64,000 bases of DNA from Clostridium mediterraneense (GCF_900091705.1 NZ_LT594785.1:1782985-1846984); one strand, 5' to 3'. Positions 46,121-56,416 are shown, counted from the first letter of the stretch. Notes: generated by a model not told the origin, from the letters alone. Numbers and translations are program-made.

Positions 46121-47378
46121 TTAAGTTTTCCCCCTTAATAAAATAAAATAGATATATCATCCCTATCCATGTAGATATAAAAAGAAACATCCATCCACTT
46201 GTAGTTTTTATCATCGTATATATTAAATATGCCATCATCGCTATACTAAAAAGATTTCTTTTTCTAAGCATTACTAAATACATAAAATTAACAATAAATC
46301 CAAATATTATTGGATAAATTATTAATCCCCATATTCCTAAATCTCTTAATAAATGATATACCCATGTAGGAGCTGCATTCATGTATATCCCATCACCTAT
46401 ATTTTGAGTAATAGCTGTCATAGATGTTATAATATAATCTCCACCGTATAATTTATAATCAAAATTAAATAATTTTGATGATATAGCTATTATTGGATTT
46501 ATTAACCCTCCTAAAAATACTCTTCCTGTTAAATAATTATTTATGAAAAGAAATTCACTATTACTCAAATATATATCTAGTAAAGAAAAACTCCCTACAT
46601 AATAAACAGCAAAGTTATTTAGAAAATTAAAATTGCTTCCTCCTCGTTTTATTGTTAAATAAATTATTGGAATTAATAAAATTAATATAAATCTTTTTTT
46701 TATTTTTATTTTCACTTTATTATTTAATCTAATTAACATATAAATAATTATATAAAATTCTATTATTCTAGATATAGGAGTCCTTCCTCCAAATGTAATA
46801 GCTTCTAAGATTGAATTTAAAAAAGATATTTTTAATAATATATTTAATCTATTTTCTTTAAAACTTAATATTATACCTAATATTGAAACTATTAAAAAAA
46901 ATGGACTAACAATATATTGAAATAAAGCATGTATCATAGTTGAATTAATAAATTCACTTGATTCATTAAATGCTAATAACCTTAAATATTCAAATCCATT
47001 TTCCCTAATTATATTAATTGATTTAAATGTATATGGAAAAATTATAATTATATATATAATATTCAAAGAAATTAATTGCTTTACCTTAATATTTTTTATT
47101 GATAATTTTAACTTTTTATTTAAATTATTTTTCATTATTTTTTTTGATGATATAAAATATATAAGATAGGATCCAATATTAAAAAATAATATTGATAAAA
47201 AAATATATAGATATGTACTATTTCTTGGAACCCTTAAGCCTGATATGCCGAAAATAGATAAAAAACTTATTATCATCCACCAAATATTAAATATAGCCGT
47301 TGGATTAAATATACATTTATATATTTTTTTTGAAATTACTATACCTAATCCACATTCTAATACTACAATTAACCCCAT
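46104..47378 (-). CDS. Capsule repeat-unit polymerase (Wzy-like)
   Basis: 424 residues, about eleven membrane helices, with long loops. A larger outside loop lies around residues 280-340, including the segment YGGDYIIT. The pattern and place fit the O-antigen/capsule polymerase family, which joins repeat units outside the membrane. Such proteins share little sequence, so the call rests on topology and context. It overlaps the next glycosyltransferase gene by 17 bases. Confidence 0.75.
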   Translation of the reverse strand: MGLIVVLECGLGIVISKKIYKCIFNPTAIFNIWWMIISFLSIFGISGLRVPRNSTYLYIFLSILFFNIGSYLIYFISSKKIMKNNLNKKLKLSIKNIKVKQLISLNIIYIIIIFPYTFKSINIIRENGFEYLRLLAFNESSEFINSTMIHALFQYIVSPFFLIVSILGIILSFKENRLNILLKISFLNSILEAITFGGRTPISRIIEFYIIIYMLIRLNNKVKIKIKKRFILILLIPIIYLTIKRGGSNFNFLNNFAVYYVGSFSLLDIYLSNSEFLFINNYLTGRVFLGGLINPIIAISSKLFNFDYKLYGGDYIITSMTAITQNIGDGIYMNAAPTWVYHLLRDLGIWGLIIYPIIFGFIVNFMYLVMLRKRNLFSIAMMAYLIYTMIKTTSGWMFLFISTWIGMIYLFYFIKGENLNESNT

Positions 47379-47388
47379 TTTTTTCTCC

Positions 47389-48222
47389 TTAATTTAAAAC
47401 TTTTGATAGAATAATAAATATAATCTTATTTTTATTTATTTTTATCTTATCTACTATACTTAAATTTTTATTTATTCTTTGTTCATTTTCCTCATTCGTA
47501 AATTCTTCCATTTTTTTATTTTTATATAATTCATTTATGTAGCATGTACTAATCATTTGTTTATCAGTGTTACTTCTAGATACCCCACTTTTTCTTACCC
47601 TGTATTTTAATAATCTTTTATTTAATATACGTATTCTTTTATTATTACTTATACATCTTAATATTAAATCATAGTCTTCTGCATATTTTACATCTCTATA
47701 CCCACCAATTTCATCTATTAGTTTTCTTCTAAAAATTATACTAGGATGAATAAATAAATTCCCATATGATAATATTTTCATTATATTTACTTCTTTTTTA
47801 CTTCTATTAATAATATTACTTTTTATAAAATTACCATCTTCATCAATTAAATCAACTTCACTTCCTAATAAATCAATATAATTATTATCCTCCATATAAT
47901 TAACTTGTTCTTCTATTCTATTTTTATAACTTATATCATCTGCATCCATTCTTACTATATATTTACCACTGCTAATTTCTATACCTTTATTCAAACAATA
48001 TACTAGACCTTTATTGGTATGATTTTGTATAAATATAATTCTAGAATCTATTTTTTTTACTTCTTCTACATATTTAATACACTTATAATTTTTAGGATTA
48101 TCTGATATTATTATCAGTTCTAAATCATTAAAAGTTTGCTTTAATATAGATTCTATAGATTGCTTTAATAACATTATGTCTTCATTATAAAAGCTCAATA
48201 TAACTGAAACTTTTCTATCCAT
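47389..48222 (-). CDS. GT2-family glycosyltransferase
   Basis: 277 residues. A GT-A fold starts with SVILSFYNED. The metal site MDADD is at 92-96, and FRRKLIDEIGGYR and YAEDYDLILR follow. It probably adds one sugar to the capsule repeat unit in the cytoplasm. The C-terminus is basic and may touch the membrane. It lies between the GT4 gene and the polymerase gene. Acceptor and donor cannot be told from sequence. Confidence 0.87.
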   Translation of the reverse strand: MDRKVSVILSFYNEDIMLLKQSIESILKQTFNDLELIIISDNPKNYKCIKYVEEVKKIDSRIIFIQNHTNKGLVYCLNKGIEISSGKYIVRMDADDISYKNRIEEQVNYMEDNNYIDLLGSEVDLIDEDGNFIKSNIINRSKKEVNIMKILSYGNLFIHPSIIFRRKLIDEIGGYRDVKYAEDYDLILRCISNNKRIRILNKRLLKYRVRKSGVSRSNTDKQMISTCYINELYKNKKMEEFTNEENEQRINKNLSIVDKIKINKNKIIFIILSKVLN

Positions 48223-48236
48223 TTTATAATCTCTCC

Positions 48237-49442
48237 TTAGTATAAATTGGTATACTCATTATATTTATTATTTTTATTGTATAATAAAGCCCTATTCGTA
48301 CAATTAACCCTTGAAAATTCTTCTACATTTATACTATAAATATAACTATATAAATTAAAATATTTATTTTTATCTATAATTAATCCACAACTTTTATCAA
48401 TACTTTCTATACTTCCACCAGTATAAAATGTAATCACTGGTATACCGCAAGCAAGTGCCTCTAAATTTGTTGTAGGAAAATTATCTTCTAATGTTGGATT
48501 TATAAAAATATTAGCTGCTGAATAAATTTCTACAAGCTCATTTACATTATTCGTTCTACTTATTACTATTATATTATTAGGTAATTTACTTTTCTGTTTT
48601 TCACTTACTCCAACAATAACTACTTGATAACTTTTATCTAATTTTTCCGATAGATCAACAAAATAATTTAATCCCTTCCTTCTATCCCAATAACTAGCAA
48701 CTCCAAGTATTATTTTTTTATTTCCTATATTATATTTTTCTCTAAAATTACTTTTTACTGGTTTAAAAATATCTAAATCTATACCATTATTTATTACTTC
48801 AACTTTATATTTTCCTAAATGAGATTTCTTAACTAAACCTGCCAACCAATTTGATGGTGTAACTATAGTTAATTTATCTTTATCTATTAAAGTAAATATT
48901 TCTTTTTTCTTCTGATAGCTCCATTTAGAGTTATCTTTTAAATTAGATGTTGGATATTCTTTCTTTTGTGGACATTCATAACACCCTGTTTTCCACCTAC
49001 TACATCCAACATAATCAAAGTATGCACAATGTCCAGTAAAAGTCCAACAATCATGTAATGTCCAAATTATTTTCTTCCCTGATTTCTTTAAATAGTTAAA
49101 TAATATTTCAATATTTATATAATATCCATGAATATTATGTAGATGAATTACATCTGGATCATATTTTTTTACTTCTTCAATAAACTTTATAGTAGCTTTT
49201 TTGGATCCAAAGCCATGCTTATCTAAAATTCTTGTTTTAGCTACATGCATATAATTATCAAAATTATTTCCTATTTTTATAGTTTTATATCCTTCTGGAG
49301 CAGTCCCTCTTCCATAAGCTATAACACATTCATGTCCCTGCTCTTCTATTACTTTATATAAATCAGTTGCTATTCTCCCTGTACTTCCAAAACCACATAC
49401 TGAATTTATTTGTAATATCTTAAGTTTTTTCTCACCATTCAT
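48237..49442 (-). CDS. GT4-family glycosyltransferase
   Basis: 401 residues, a GT-B fold. The N-terminus NSVCGFGSTGRI gives the glycine-rich loop. A cysteine-rich segment (CWTFTGHCAYFDYVGCSRW and two further Cys) is characteristic of a WcaC-like branch. The C-terminal donor site is NPTLEDNFPTTNLEALACG with its two glutamates. It likely transfers a sugar to the capsule unit with retention. It starts one base before the stop of the 2-epimerase gene. Confidence 0.87.
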   Translation of the reverse strand: MNGEKKLKILQINSVCGFGSTGRIATDLYKVIEEQGHECVIAYGRGTAPEGYKTIKIGNNFDNYMHVAKTRILDKHGFGSKKATIKFIEEVKKYDPDVIHLHNIHGYYINIEILFNYLKKSGKKIIWTLHDCWTFTGHCAYFDYVGCSRWKTGCYECPQKKEYPTSNLKDNSKWSYQKKKEIFTLIDKDKLTIVTPSNWLAGLVKKSHLGKYKVEVINNGIDLDIFKPVKSNFREKYNIGNKKIILGVASYWDRRKGLNYFVDLSEKLDKSYQVVIVGVSEKQKSKLPNNIIVISRTNNVNELVEIYSAANIFINPTLEDNFPTTNLEALACGIPVITFYTGGSIESIDKSCGLIIDKNKYFNLYSYIYSINVEEFSRVNCTNRALLYNKNNKYNEYTNLY

Positions 49443-49443
49443 A

Positions 49444-50568
49444 TTACTTTCCCCATATAAACTTATTAATTATACCTGTATACCCCTGAATTATATTAAC
49501 TACTTTAGTTGATACATTTATATCAGTATAATCATGAACTTTAACTAGCATTTCTCTCATTTCTTTTTGTTTTGTTATAACTTCTATACTTTGAGTTATA
49601 CTATTAAAATCTATTCCTCCAAGTATTACAGATCCTTTATCTATTGCTTCAGGTCTCTCTGTACTTGTTCTTATTGATACTGCTGCAAATCCCATTATAT
49701 TTGATTCTTCTGCAAGTGATCCTGAATCTGATAATACACAGAAACTTTCTTTTTGTAGTTTATTATAATCATAGAATCCAAATGGTTTTAATTGTTGTAT
49801 ATTTTTATGGAACTTAATATTCATTGATTCTATTCTCTTCCAGCTTCTTGGATGAGTTGAATATATTACTGGCATATCATACTTTTCTGCTATTGCATTT
49901 AAAGCATCTGTTAAACTCTTAAAGTTTTCATCATTATCTATATTTTCTTCTCTATGAGCACTTACTAAAATATACTTTCCTTTTTCAAGACCAAGTTCGT
50001 CTAAGACTTTACTTTCATCAATCTTATCCATATATCTATGGAATACTTCTGGAAGTGGTGAACCAGTTACAAAAGTATATTCTTTTCTCATGCCTTCATT
50101 TAAAAGATATCTTCTAGCATGTTCTGTATAAGCTAAATTAACATCACTTGTTACATCAACTATTCTTCTATTTATCTCTTCTGGAACATTTTGATCAAAA
50201 CATCTATTTCCTGCTTCCATATGAAATACCGGTATTTTTAATCTTTTAGCAGCTATAGCCGCTAGACAACTATTTGTATCTCCTAAAATTAAAAGTGCTT
50301 CTGGCTGTTCTTTAACTAATATATCGTAACTTTTTGCTATTATATTCCCCATTGTTTCACCAAGATTATTTCCTACAACACCTAAGAAATGATCTGGTTC
50401 TCTTAATTCAAGCTCTTTAAAGAAAACATCATTTAATGTATAATCCCAATTTTGTCCTGTATGAACTAATATATGTTCAAAATATTCATCACATTTCTTT
50501 ATAGTTTCTGCAAGTCTTATTATTTCTGGTCTTGTTCCAACCATAGTCATTACTCTAAGCTTTTTCAT
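49444..50568 (-). CDS. capG: UDP-GlcNAc 2-epimerase-like enzyme CapG/FnlC
   Basis: 374 residues. GTRPEIIRLA at the N-terminus, HTGQNWDYTLN, MEAGNRCFD and SDSGSLAEES mark the non-hydrolysing UDP-sugar 2-epimerase family. Because it directly follows CapE and CapF homologs, it is most likely CapG/FnlC. That enzyme converts UDP-2-acetamido-2,6-dideoxy-L-talose to UDP-N-acetyl-L-fucosamine. It is not a general WecB, whose neighbours would differ. It abuts the capF stop with no gap. Confidence 0.88.
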   Translation of the reverse strand: MKKLRVMTMVGTRPEIIRLAETIKKCDEYFEHILVHTGQNWDYTLNDVFFKELELREPDHFLGVVGNNLGETMGNIIAKSYDILVKEQPEALLILGDTNSCLAAIAAKRLKIPVFHMEAGNRCFDQNVPEEINRRIVDVTSDVNLAYTEHARRYLLNEGMRKEYTFVTGSPLPEVFHRYMDKIDESKVLDELGLEKGKYILVSAHREENIDNDENFKSLTDALNAIAEKYDMPVIYSTHPRSWKRIESMNIKFHKNIQQLKPFGFYDYNKLQKESFCVLSDSGSLAEESNIMGFAAVSIRTSTERPEAIDKGSVILGGIDFNSITQSIEVITKQKEMREMLVKVHDYTDINVSTKVVNIIQGYTGIINKFIWGK

Positions 50569-51678
50569 TTATTCTACCTCCAAATAAATAGTATCTGGCT
50601 TTTCTGGATTAAATCTTTCATTAACCCACATTATAGTTACCATATCTCTATCACCAGTATTTATTATGCTATGTGTATAACCTACTGGTATATCTACTAC
50701 CTCTAACTTTTCACCACTAACTTTATATTCAATTACTTTTTCCTCTCCAACTTTTCTAAACTTAATTACTCCTTCACCACTTACAACTAAAAATTTCTCA
50801 TTTTTAGTGTGATGCCAATGATTTCCCTTTGTTATTCCTGGTTTAGAAATATTAACTGATACTTGTCCCATATTTTCATTTTTTATAAATTCAGTAAATG
50901 AACCTCTATTATCAACATTCATTTTTAATTCATATGAGAAATTATCCTCAGGTAAATAACTTAAATATGTGCTATATAATTTTTTTGTAAGCCCATCATT
51001 CATATCAGATATATTTAAAGTCTTTCTACTATCTTTAAATTCATTTATTAAATCAACTATTCTTCCTAAAGTAGCTTTGTGTTCAATTTCTACTGATAAA
51101 TATCCACTCATTTTATCAGTAGAATCCATAGTATCTATAAAACTATCTATTACATCATCTATATAAACTAATGTCATTTCCTTTTCTCTATCTGATATCC
51201 AAACTTCTTTTCCATTAGCTATATTATTACAAAAAGTTGCTATTGCTGAATTATAATTAGGTCTACACCATTTTCCAAAAACATTGGGTAACCTATAAAT
51301 ATAAACTTCTGCTCCTATTTTAGCTCTATAATTAAGTAAAGCTTCTTCAGCTAATTTTTTACTAACCCCATAAGGATTATCTAAATCTGCTTGAATGGAT
51401 GAAGTTATTACTATTGGAGTCTTTTTATTCTCTCTTATTAAAGTATTTATAATTTTATCTGTTAATCCTGCATTTCCTTTTTTGAATTCATCTTCATTTT
51501 TAGGTCTATTAACTCCAGCTAGATGAAATATAAAATCACTCTTCTTAACAGCATTATCTAATTCTTCTTCTGAATTATTTATATCAATTTTTATAATCTC
51601 ATATTTATTTAATTCTTCTAATTTACAAATTAAATTTTTCCCTATAAAACCATTAGCTCCAGTAACTAAAACCTTCAT
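50569..51678 (-). CDS. capF: Bifunctional CapF/FnlB (epimerase and reductase)
   Basis: 369 residues. The N-terminal short-chain dehydrogenase domain (about 1-240) has the NAD(P)-binding GANGFIGKN and the catalytic YGVSK. The C-terminal cupin domain (about 245-369) has the zinc-binding HWHHTKNEKF. In Staphylococcus aureus CapF the cupin part epimerises C3 and the SDR part reduces C4 with NADPH, giving UDP-TalNAc. The order capE-capF-capG is the same here. Confidence 0.92.
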   Translation of the reverse strand: MKVLVTGANGFIGKNLICKLEELNKYEIIKIDINNSEEELDNAVKKSDFIFHLAGVNRPKNEDEFKKGNAGLTDKIINTLIRENKKTPIVITSSIQADLDNPYGVSKKLAEEALLNYRAKIGAEVYIYRLPNVFGKWCRPNYNSAIATFCNNIANGKEVWISDREKEMTLVYIDDVIDSFIDTMDSTDKMSGYLSVEIEHKATLGRIVDLINEFKDSRKTLNISDMNDGLTKKLYSTYLSYLPEDNFSYELKMNVDNRGSFTEFIKNENMGQVSVNISKPGITKGNHWHHTKNEKFLVVSGEGVIKFRKVGEEKVIEYKVSGEKLEVVDIPVGYTHSIINTGDRDMVTIMWVNERFNPEKPDTIYLEVE

Positions 51679-51689
51679 ATTATATCCTC

Positions 51690-52739
51690 CTAAACAAGTT
51701 CTTTAACTCTTACTTCTGTAGTATTATTAAACTTGTCTAATTCTTGTTGAATAAATGGTAATTTAAGAAGTAATTCTTTAACACCTTCTATATCAATTCT
51801 GTTTGTATTATCTGAATTATACTCAACTTGATTTCTTATCATATCATTTCCCTCAGTAAAGTATTTATTATAATTAAGATCTCTATTATCACAAGGAATT
51901 CTATAATAATTTCCACAATCTTCAGCTTTAACAAACTCTTCTTTAGTAACCAAAGTTTCATAAGATTTTTCTCCATGTCTTGGTCCTATTATTTTTATTC
52001 CTACATTTGAATCAAATAGTTCTTTTAAAGCTGTAGCTAATTCAAATATTGTACAAGCTGGTGCTTTTTGTACAAACATATCTCCTTGTTTACCATTAGC
52101 AAAAGCATATAAAACTAGATCTACTGATTCTTCTAAAGTCATCATATATCTAGTCATATTTGGATCAGTTATTGTTAAATCCTTTCCATTCTTTATTTGT
52201 TCAACAAATAATGGGATAACAGATCCTCTTGATGCCATAACATTGCCATATCTAGTTCCACAGAATACTGTATCTCCATCTATAGCACCTCTTGCTCTAG
52301 CTATCATAGCTTTTTCAGCCATTGCTTTAGAAATTCCCATTGCATTTACAGGATAAACTGCTTTATCTGTACTAAGTAAAATTACCTTTTCAACATTATT
52401 CATTAAAGCTGCTTTAAAAACATTATCTGATCCTTCAACATTAGTTTTAACCGCTTCCATTGGATAAAACTCACAGCTTGGGACTTGCTTTAAAGCCGCT
52501 GCATGGAATACATAATCTACACCCTTCATAGCATAATTAATACTATCTAAATCTCTAACATCACCTATATAATACTTAACCTTAGAATTATTTAATTTTT
52601 TTCTCATATCATCTTGTTTTTTTTCATCTCTTGAAAAAACTCTTATTTCTTTTATATCAGTATCTATAAATCTTTTTAAAACAGTATGACCAAAAGAACC
52701 TGTTCCTCCTGTTATTAAAAGCACCTTATCTTTAAACAT
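51690..52739 (-). CDS. capE: UDP-GlcNAc 4,6-dehydratase/5-epimerase CapE/FnlA
   Basis: 349 residues, an extended SDR. The NAD motif is GGTGSFGHT. The active site reads STDKAV and then MGISK, so Met takes the place of the usual Tyr of the YxxxK motif, as in the CapE/FlaA1 group. It starts the UDP-N-acetyl-L-fucosamine pathway by 4,6-dehydration and 5-epimerisation of UDP-GlcNAc. The next two genes complete the pathway. Confidence 0.92.
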   Translation of the reverse strand: MFKDKVLLITGGTGSFGHTVLKRFIDTDIKEIRVFSRDEKKQDDMRKKLNNSKVKYYIGDVRDLDSINYAMKGVDYVFHAAALKQVPSCEFYPMEAVKTNVEGSDNVFKAALMNNVEKVILLSTDKAVYPVNAMGISKAMAEKAMIARARGAIDGDTVFCGTRYGNVMASRGSVIPLFVEQIKNGKDLTITDPNMTRYMMTLEESVDLVLYAFANGKQGDMFVQKAPACTIFELATALKELFDSNVGIKIIGPRHGEKSYETLVTKEEFVKAEDCGNYYRIPCDNRDLNYNKYFTEGNDMIRNQVEYNSDNTNRIDIEGVKELLLKLPFIQQELDKFNNTTEVRVKELV

Positions 52740-52753
52740 AATTAATCCCCCTA

Positions 52754-53950
52754 TTAATTAAAATGTTTCATTATTATATCTGCTGAATGTTTTGCTGTAT
52801 AATTATTTTCTAAATACACTCTTCCATTTTTACCTTGTTCTTTAAGCTTTTCTTTATTACTAATACATTCATTTAATATTTCATTAAATTTATTTAAGTC
52901 TCCACTTTCACACCAATATCCAAAATTATTTTTTACTATTACTTCACCAACATCAGTATTAACATCTGTTGCTGCTAAAATAGGAATACCTGCATCCATA
53001 TATCCTAATAATCTAGATGGAAAATTCGGTATTGTAAATCTTTTATCTAATAATATTAACCCTATATCAGCTGTTTTAACTAATTCATCATATTGTTCTT
53101 TAGGTAACTTAGATTTCAATATTACATTTTTAATTTTATTATTTTTTATAAATAATTTAAGTTTTTCTGCCTCTGTTCCACTTCCTATAATAATAAACTT
53201 AATATTTTTATTCTCATTATTTGATTTTAAAATATCTAATAAAAAGTCAATACCTTGCGGTCTTCCTAAATTCCCTCCATATATAACCAACAATTGCCTA
53301 TTAGTTATTCCATATGCTTCTCTTAAATTAGTTTTTTTATCATATTCTCTATATGACGGATTTATACTATTAGGACATATCTCTACTTGTTTCTTATTTA
53401 AATTAATATTATTCTTTAATAAATAATCTGCATTTTTTTGAGACATGCATCCTATATAATCTGATATACTGTACAGTTTTCTTTCTTTTCTTCTAAAAAA
53501 TTTATAAAAGATACTATTTTTACTAAATATATTCATATCAACAGCATTCTGCGGAAAAATATCTTTTAATAATAAATAAGATTTGGCACTATCTCTATTT
53601 TTAATAAATTTAATTACCTTTTCAAATGTTATTGGTGGTGTAGAATATATTATTAAATCAAATTTCTCTTTGTTGTAATATTTTTTAATTTGTTTAATAA
53701 AAATATTTTCTATTAATAATGTACTTATCCCCTTTTCAAATATATTAGTCTTTTGAATATTAAGTGTTTTTACTCTTAATACCTTAATTCCATTATCCTC
53801 AATTTCTATATAAGTATCTTTTTTTTCTTTTCTTTCCAATGCAGTTACTACAGAAACCTCATTTCCCTGTTTAACTAATTCATTCATAAGATCCCTATAT
53901 ATTGTATTTCCACTCTTTGAATAAACTAAAGTTAAAAATAATATTTTCAA
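52754..53950 (-). CDS. GT4-family glycosyltransferase (WbuB/CapM-like, possible FucNAc transferase)
   Basis: 398 residues from a TTG start at 53950, GGAG about seven bases upstream. It is a GT-B fold with LTLVYSKSGNTIYRD at the N-terminus, YSTPPITF and a donor site around FPSRLLGYMDAGIP. It resembles WbuB-type proteins that add N-acetyl-L-fucosamine to the lipid-linked sugar. Its position between the Pgl-type genes and capE suggests it adds the second sugar to the bacillosamine primer. That is inference. Confidence 0.78.
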   Translation of the reverse strand: MKILFLTLVYSKSGNTIYRDLMNELVKQGNEVSVVTALERKEKKDTYIEIEDNGIKVLRVKTLNIQKTNIFEKGISTLLIENIFIKQIKKYYNKEKFDLIIYSTPPITFEKVIKFIKNRDSAKSYLLLKDIFPQNAVDMNIFSKNSIFYKFFRRKERKLYSISDYIGCMSQKNADYLLKNNINLNKKQVEICPNSINPSYREYDKKTNLREAYGITNRQLLVIYGGNLGRPQGIDFLLDILKSNNENKNIKFIIIGSGTEAEKLKLFIKNNKIKNVILKSKLPKEQYDELVKTADIGLILLDKRFTIPNFPSRLLGYMDAGIPILAATDVNTDVGEVIVKNNFGYWCESGDLNKFNEILNECISNKEKLKEQGKNGRVYLENNYTAKHSADIIMKHFN

Positions 53951-53968
53951 AACATATCTCCTATAATT

Positions 53969-54604
53969 CTAATATATTTTTTGTGCTGGAATTCCTATTA
54001 CAGTACAATCTCTATCTATATCTTTTATTACTACTGCTCCTGCTCCTATAATAGAATGACATCCAACTTTCCTATTTTGTATTATTGTAGATCCTGATCC
54101 AAACATTACCCCTTCTTCTATCAAATCATTTCCAGATATATTTACATTCCAAAGGAGACTTGCATAATCTTTTATTATTGAATCATGTCCTATTCCTACT
54201 TTAGGACTTATTATTACATGATTTCCTATGATTACATTAGGACTTATTATTGCACCTTCATATACTATGGTTCCTATACCTATTCTTGTTGTTTTAGGTA
54301 TTTTAACTTTTGGATGAATTATAGTTGCATATTTTATATTATTTTTTTTTAATTGATTAACTATAAATTTCTTTACTTTATAATTAGCAATAGAAACTAC
54401 AACTTCTCCCCTATATTTACTATTTAAAATATACTCTAAGTCACCTAAACACCTATATCCATTTATATCTTTTCCCCATATCTCTTTATCAGCATCTATA
54501 AATCCTAAAATATTATAGGTCTCTTTTTCTTCGTTTATTTGTTCTATTATCCATGCAGTTTCTCTTCCAACTCCTCCTGCACCAATAATTATTAAGTCTT
54601 TCAT
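53969..54604 (-). CDS. pglD: PglD/NeuD-family sugar N-acetyltransferase
   Basis: 211 residues. A Rossmann-like N-terminal part with IGAGGVGRE precedes a left-handed beta-helix (about 95-210) carrying the catalytic His in GIGHDS. PglD acetylates the C4 amine of UDP-4-amino-sugar to give UDP-N,N'-diacetylbacillosamine. Beside PglF, PglE and PglC homologs, that role is the best fit. It starts two bases before the stop of the pglC-like gene. Confidence 0.88.
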   Translation of the reverse strand: MKDLIIIGAGGVGRETAWIIEQINEEKETYNILGFIDADKEIWGKDINGYRCLGDLEYILNSKYRGEVVVSIANYKVKKFIVNQLKKNNIKYATIIHPKVKIPKTTRIGIGTIVYEGAIISPNVIIGNHVIISPKVGIGHDSIIKDYASLLWNVNISGNDLIEEGVMFGSGSTIIQNRKVGCHSIIGAGAVVIKDIDRDCTVIGIPAQKIY

Positions 54605-54606
54605 AT

Positions 54607-55224
54607 TTAATTTTCTCCTGTAAACTTCTCCATTGTTACATTTCCTTCTTGACTTATTCCTTCTCTTTTAAATAACTTTCCAAAAGTCATAAAGAAAATT
54701 TTTATATCCAAATATAAAGACCAATTTTCTACATAATAAATATCAAGTTCAAACTTAGCCTTCCAACTTAATGAATTTCTTCCATTTATCTGTGCCCATC
54801 CTGTTAATCCTGGAGTAACATCATGTCTCTTTAATTGTCTTTCACTATATAATGGAAGATATTCTACAAGTAATGGTCTTGGTCCAATTAAACTCATTTC
54901 ACCTTTTAAAATATTTATAAGTTCAGGAAGTTCATCTAAACTTAAACTTCTTAATACTTTCCCAAACTTAGTTAGTCTTTGTTCATCTGAAAGTAACTCT
55001 CCATTTTTATCTGTTGCATTTTTCATAGATCTAAATTTCATCATCTTAAATTTTTTATTGTCTTTTCCTATTCTTTCTTGAGTAAAAATTATAGGACTTC
55101 CTAAATTAGTTTTTACTAATATAGCTACTATTAAAATTATTGGAGATAAAACTATTAATCCCCCTAAAGCTGCAACTATATCAAATAATCTTTTTATAGT
55201 TCTACTGACTTTCTTATTTTTCAA
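54607..55224 (-). CDS. pglC: Initiating phosphoglycosyl transferase (PglC-like)
   Basis: 205 residues, TTG start at 55224 with GGGGAG six bases upstream. One N-terminal re-entrant helix (RLFDIVAALGGL...) is followed by the catalytic Asp-Glu in SLDELPEL and the IGPRPLL motif. It is the small, single-domain form of polyprenol-phosphate phosphoglycosyl transferase (PglC), which puts the first sugar phosphate on undecaprenyl phosphate. Flanked by the bacillosamine genes, it probably transfers diNAcBac-1-phosphate and starts capsule repeat assembly. Confidence 0.9.
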   Translation of the reverse strand: MKNKKVSRTIKRLFDIVAALGGLIVLSPIILIVAILVKTNLGSPIIFTQERIGKDNKKFKMMKFRSMKNATDKNGELLSDEQRLTKFGKVLRSLSLDELPELINILKGEMSLIGPRPLLVEYLPLYSERQLKRHDVTPGLTGWAQINGRNSLSWKAKFELDIYYVENWSLYLDIKIFFMTFGKLFKREGISQEGNVTMEKFTGEN

Positions 55225-55242
55225 AACTAACTCCCCTAAAAA

Positions 55243-56385
55243 TTAGTTAAATAAATCTTTTATTAAATTTATTACTTTTTTTTGTTCTTCAATAGTCATC
55301 TTAGTATCACTAGGAAGACAAATTCCATTTCTAAATACTTTTTGACTTATTGATTCTTCATTTTCATCATTATGATTAAAGAATTTATATTCCTTATAAT
55401 ATGGTTGCATATGCATTGGCTTCCATATATGTCTTGCTTCTATATTATTATTTTCTAAAACTTCTATTATATCTTTTGGTTTAACTTCTGACTTTTCATC
55501 AACTGTCATTATAGATAACCAATAATTTGACTGACCATAATCCATTTCTTTAGCCATTTTTAGCTGTAATATTTCTTTAAAAGCTTCTTTATATAGAGTA
55601 AATATCTCTTTTTTCTTTTTAATTCTTTGTTCAAGAACCTCCATCTGTCCCCTACCAATTCCTGCAACTACATTACTCATTCTATAATTAAAACCTAATT
55701 CTTTATGTTCATAATAAGGTTTATTTTCTCTGGCTTGTGTTGACCAAAATCTTACTTTCTTTATAGCTTCTTCATCATTAGAAACTAACATTCCACCACC
55801 TGATGTAGTTATTATCTTATTTCCGTTAAACGAAAATATCCCGTAATCACCAAAAGTTCCACTTTTCTTTCCATTATAAGTAGCTCCTAGACTTTCTGCC
55901 GCATCCTCTATAATTTGAACATTATATTTTTTACAAAGTTCTATTAATGGATACATATCAGCACTTTGACCATAAAGATTAACTATAATAACAGCTTTAG
56001 GCATCTTATTTATTTCTTCACAATATTTAAAAGCTTTCTCAAGAGCTTTTGGACTCATATTATAACTATCTGGTTCTGAATCTATAAATACCGGAATAGC
56101 GCCTTCATAAATAATCGGATTACAACTAGCTGCAAAAGTTAAACTTGAACAAAAAACTAAATCATCTTGTTTTACTCCTATGGCCTTTAAAGCTAAATGT
56201 ATTGCTGCTGTTCCAGAAGTTAGCGCTGCAGCATCTTTAACTCCAACATAATTAGCAACTACTTTTTCAAATTCATTTACATTTGGACCAAGTGGTGCTA
56301 TCCAATTTGTTTCAAAAGCTTCATTAACATATTTTTGTTCTGTTCCCCCCATATGTGGTGAGGATAAATATATTCTTTTACTCAT
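55243..56385 (-). CDS. pglE: PglE-like UDP-4-keto-sugar aminotransferase
   Basis: 380 residues, a DegT/DnrJ/EryC1 PLP enzyme. The substrate loop is TSGTAAIHLAL near 56-67. Lys190 in FNGNKIITTSGGG forms the Schiff base with PLP. PglE/PseC-type enzymes add an amine at C4 to the PglF product. Here it sits between the 4,6-dehydratase and the phosphoglycosyl transferase, the standard set for bacillosamine. It opens with ATG at 56385. Confidence 0.92.
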   Translation of the reverse strand: MSKRIYLSSPHMGGTEQKYVNEAFETNWIAPLGPNVNEFEKVVANYVGVKDAAALTSGTAAIHLALKAIGVKQDDLVFCSSLTFAASCNPIIYEGAIPVFIDSEPDSYNMSPKALEKAFKYCEEINKMPKAVIIVNLYGQSADMYPLIELCKKYNVQIIEDAAESLGATYNGKKSGTFGDYGIFSFNGNKIITTSGGGMLVSNDEEAIKKVRFWSTQARENKPYYEHKELGFNYRMSNVVAGIGRGQMEVLEQRIKKKKEIFTLYKEAFKEILQLKMAKEMDYGQSNYWLSIMTVDEKSEVKPKDIIEVLENNNIEARHIWKPMHMQPYYKEYKFFNHNDENEESISQKVFRNGICLPSDTKMTIEEQKKVINLIKDLFN

Positions 56386-56416
56386 TTTTTCCCCTTATTA
56401 AAATACTAATTTAATT

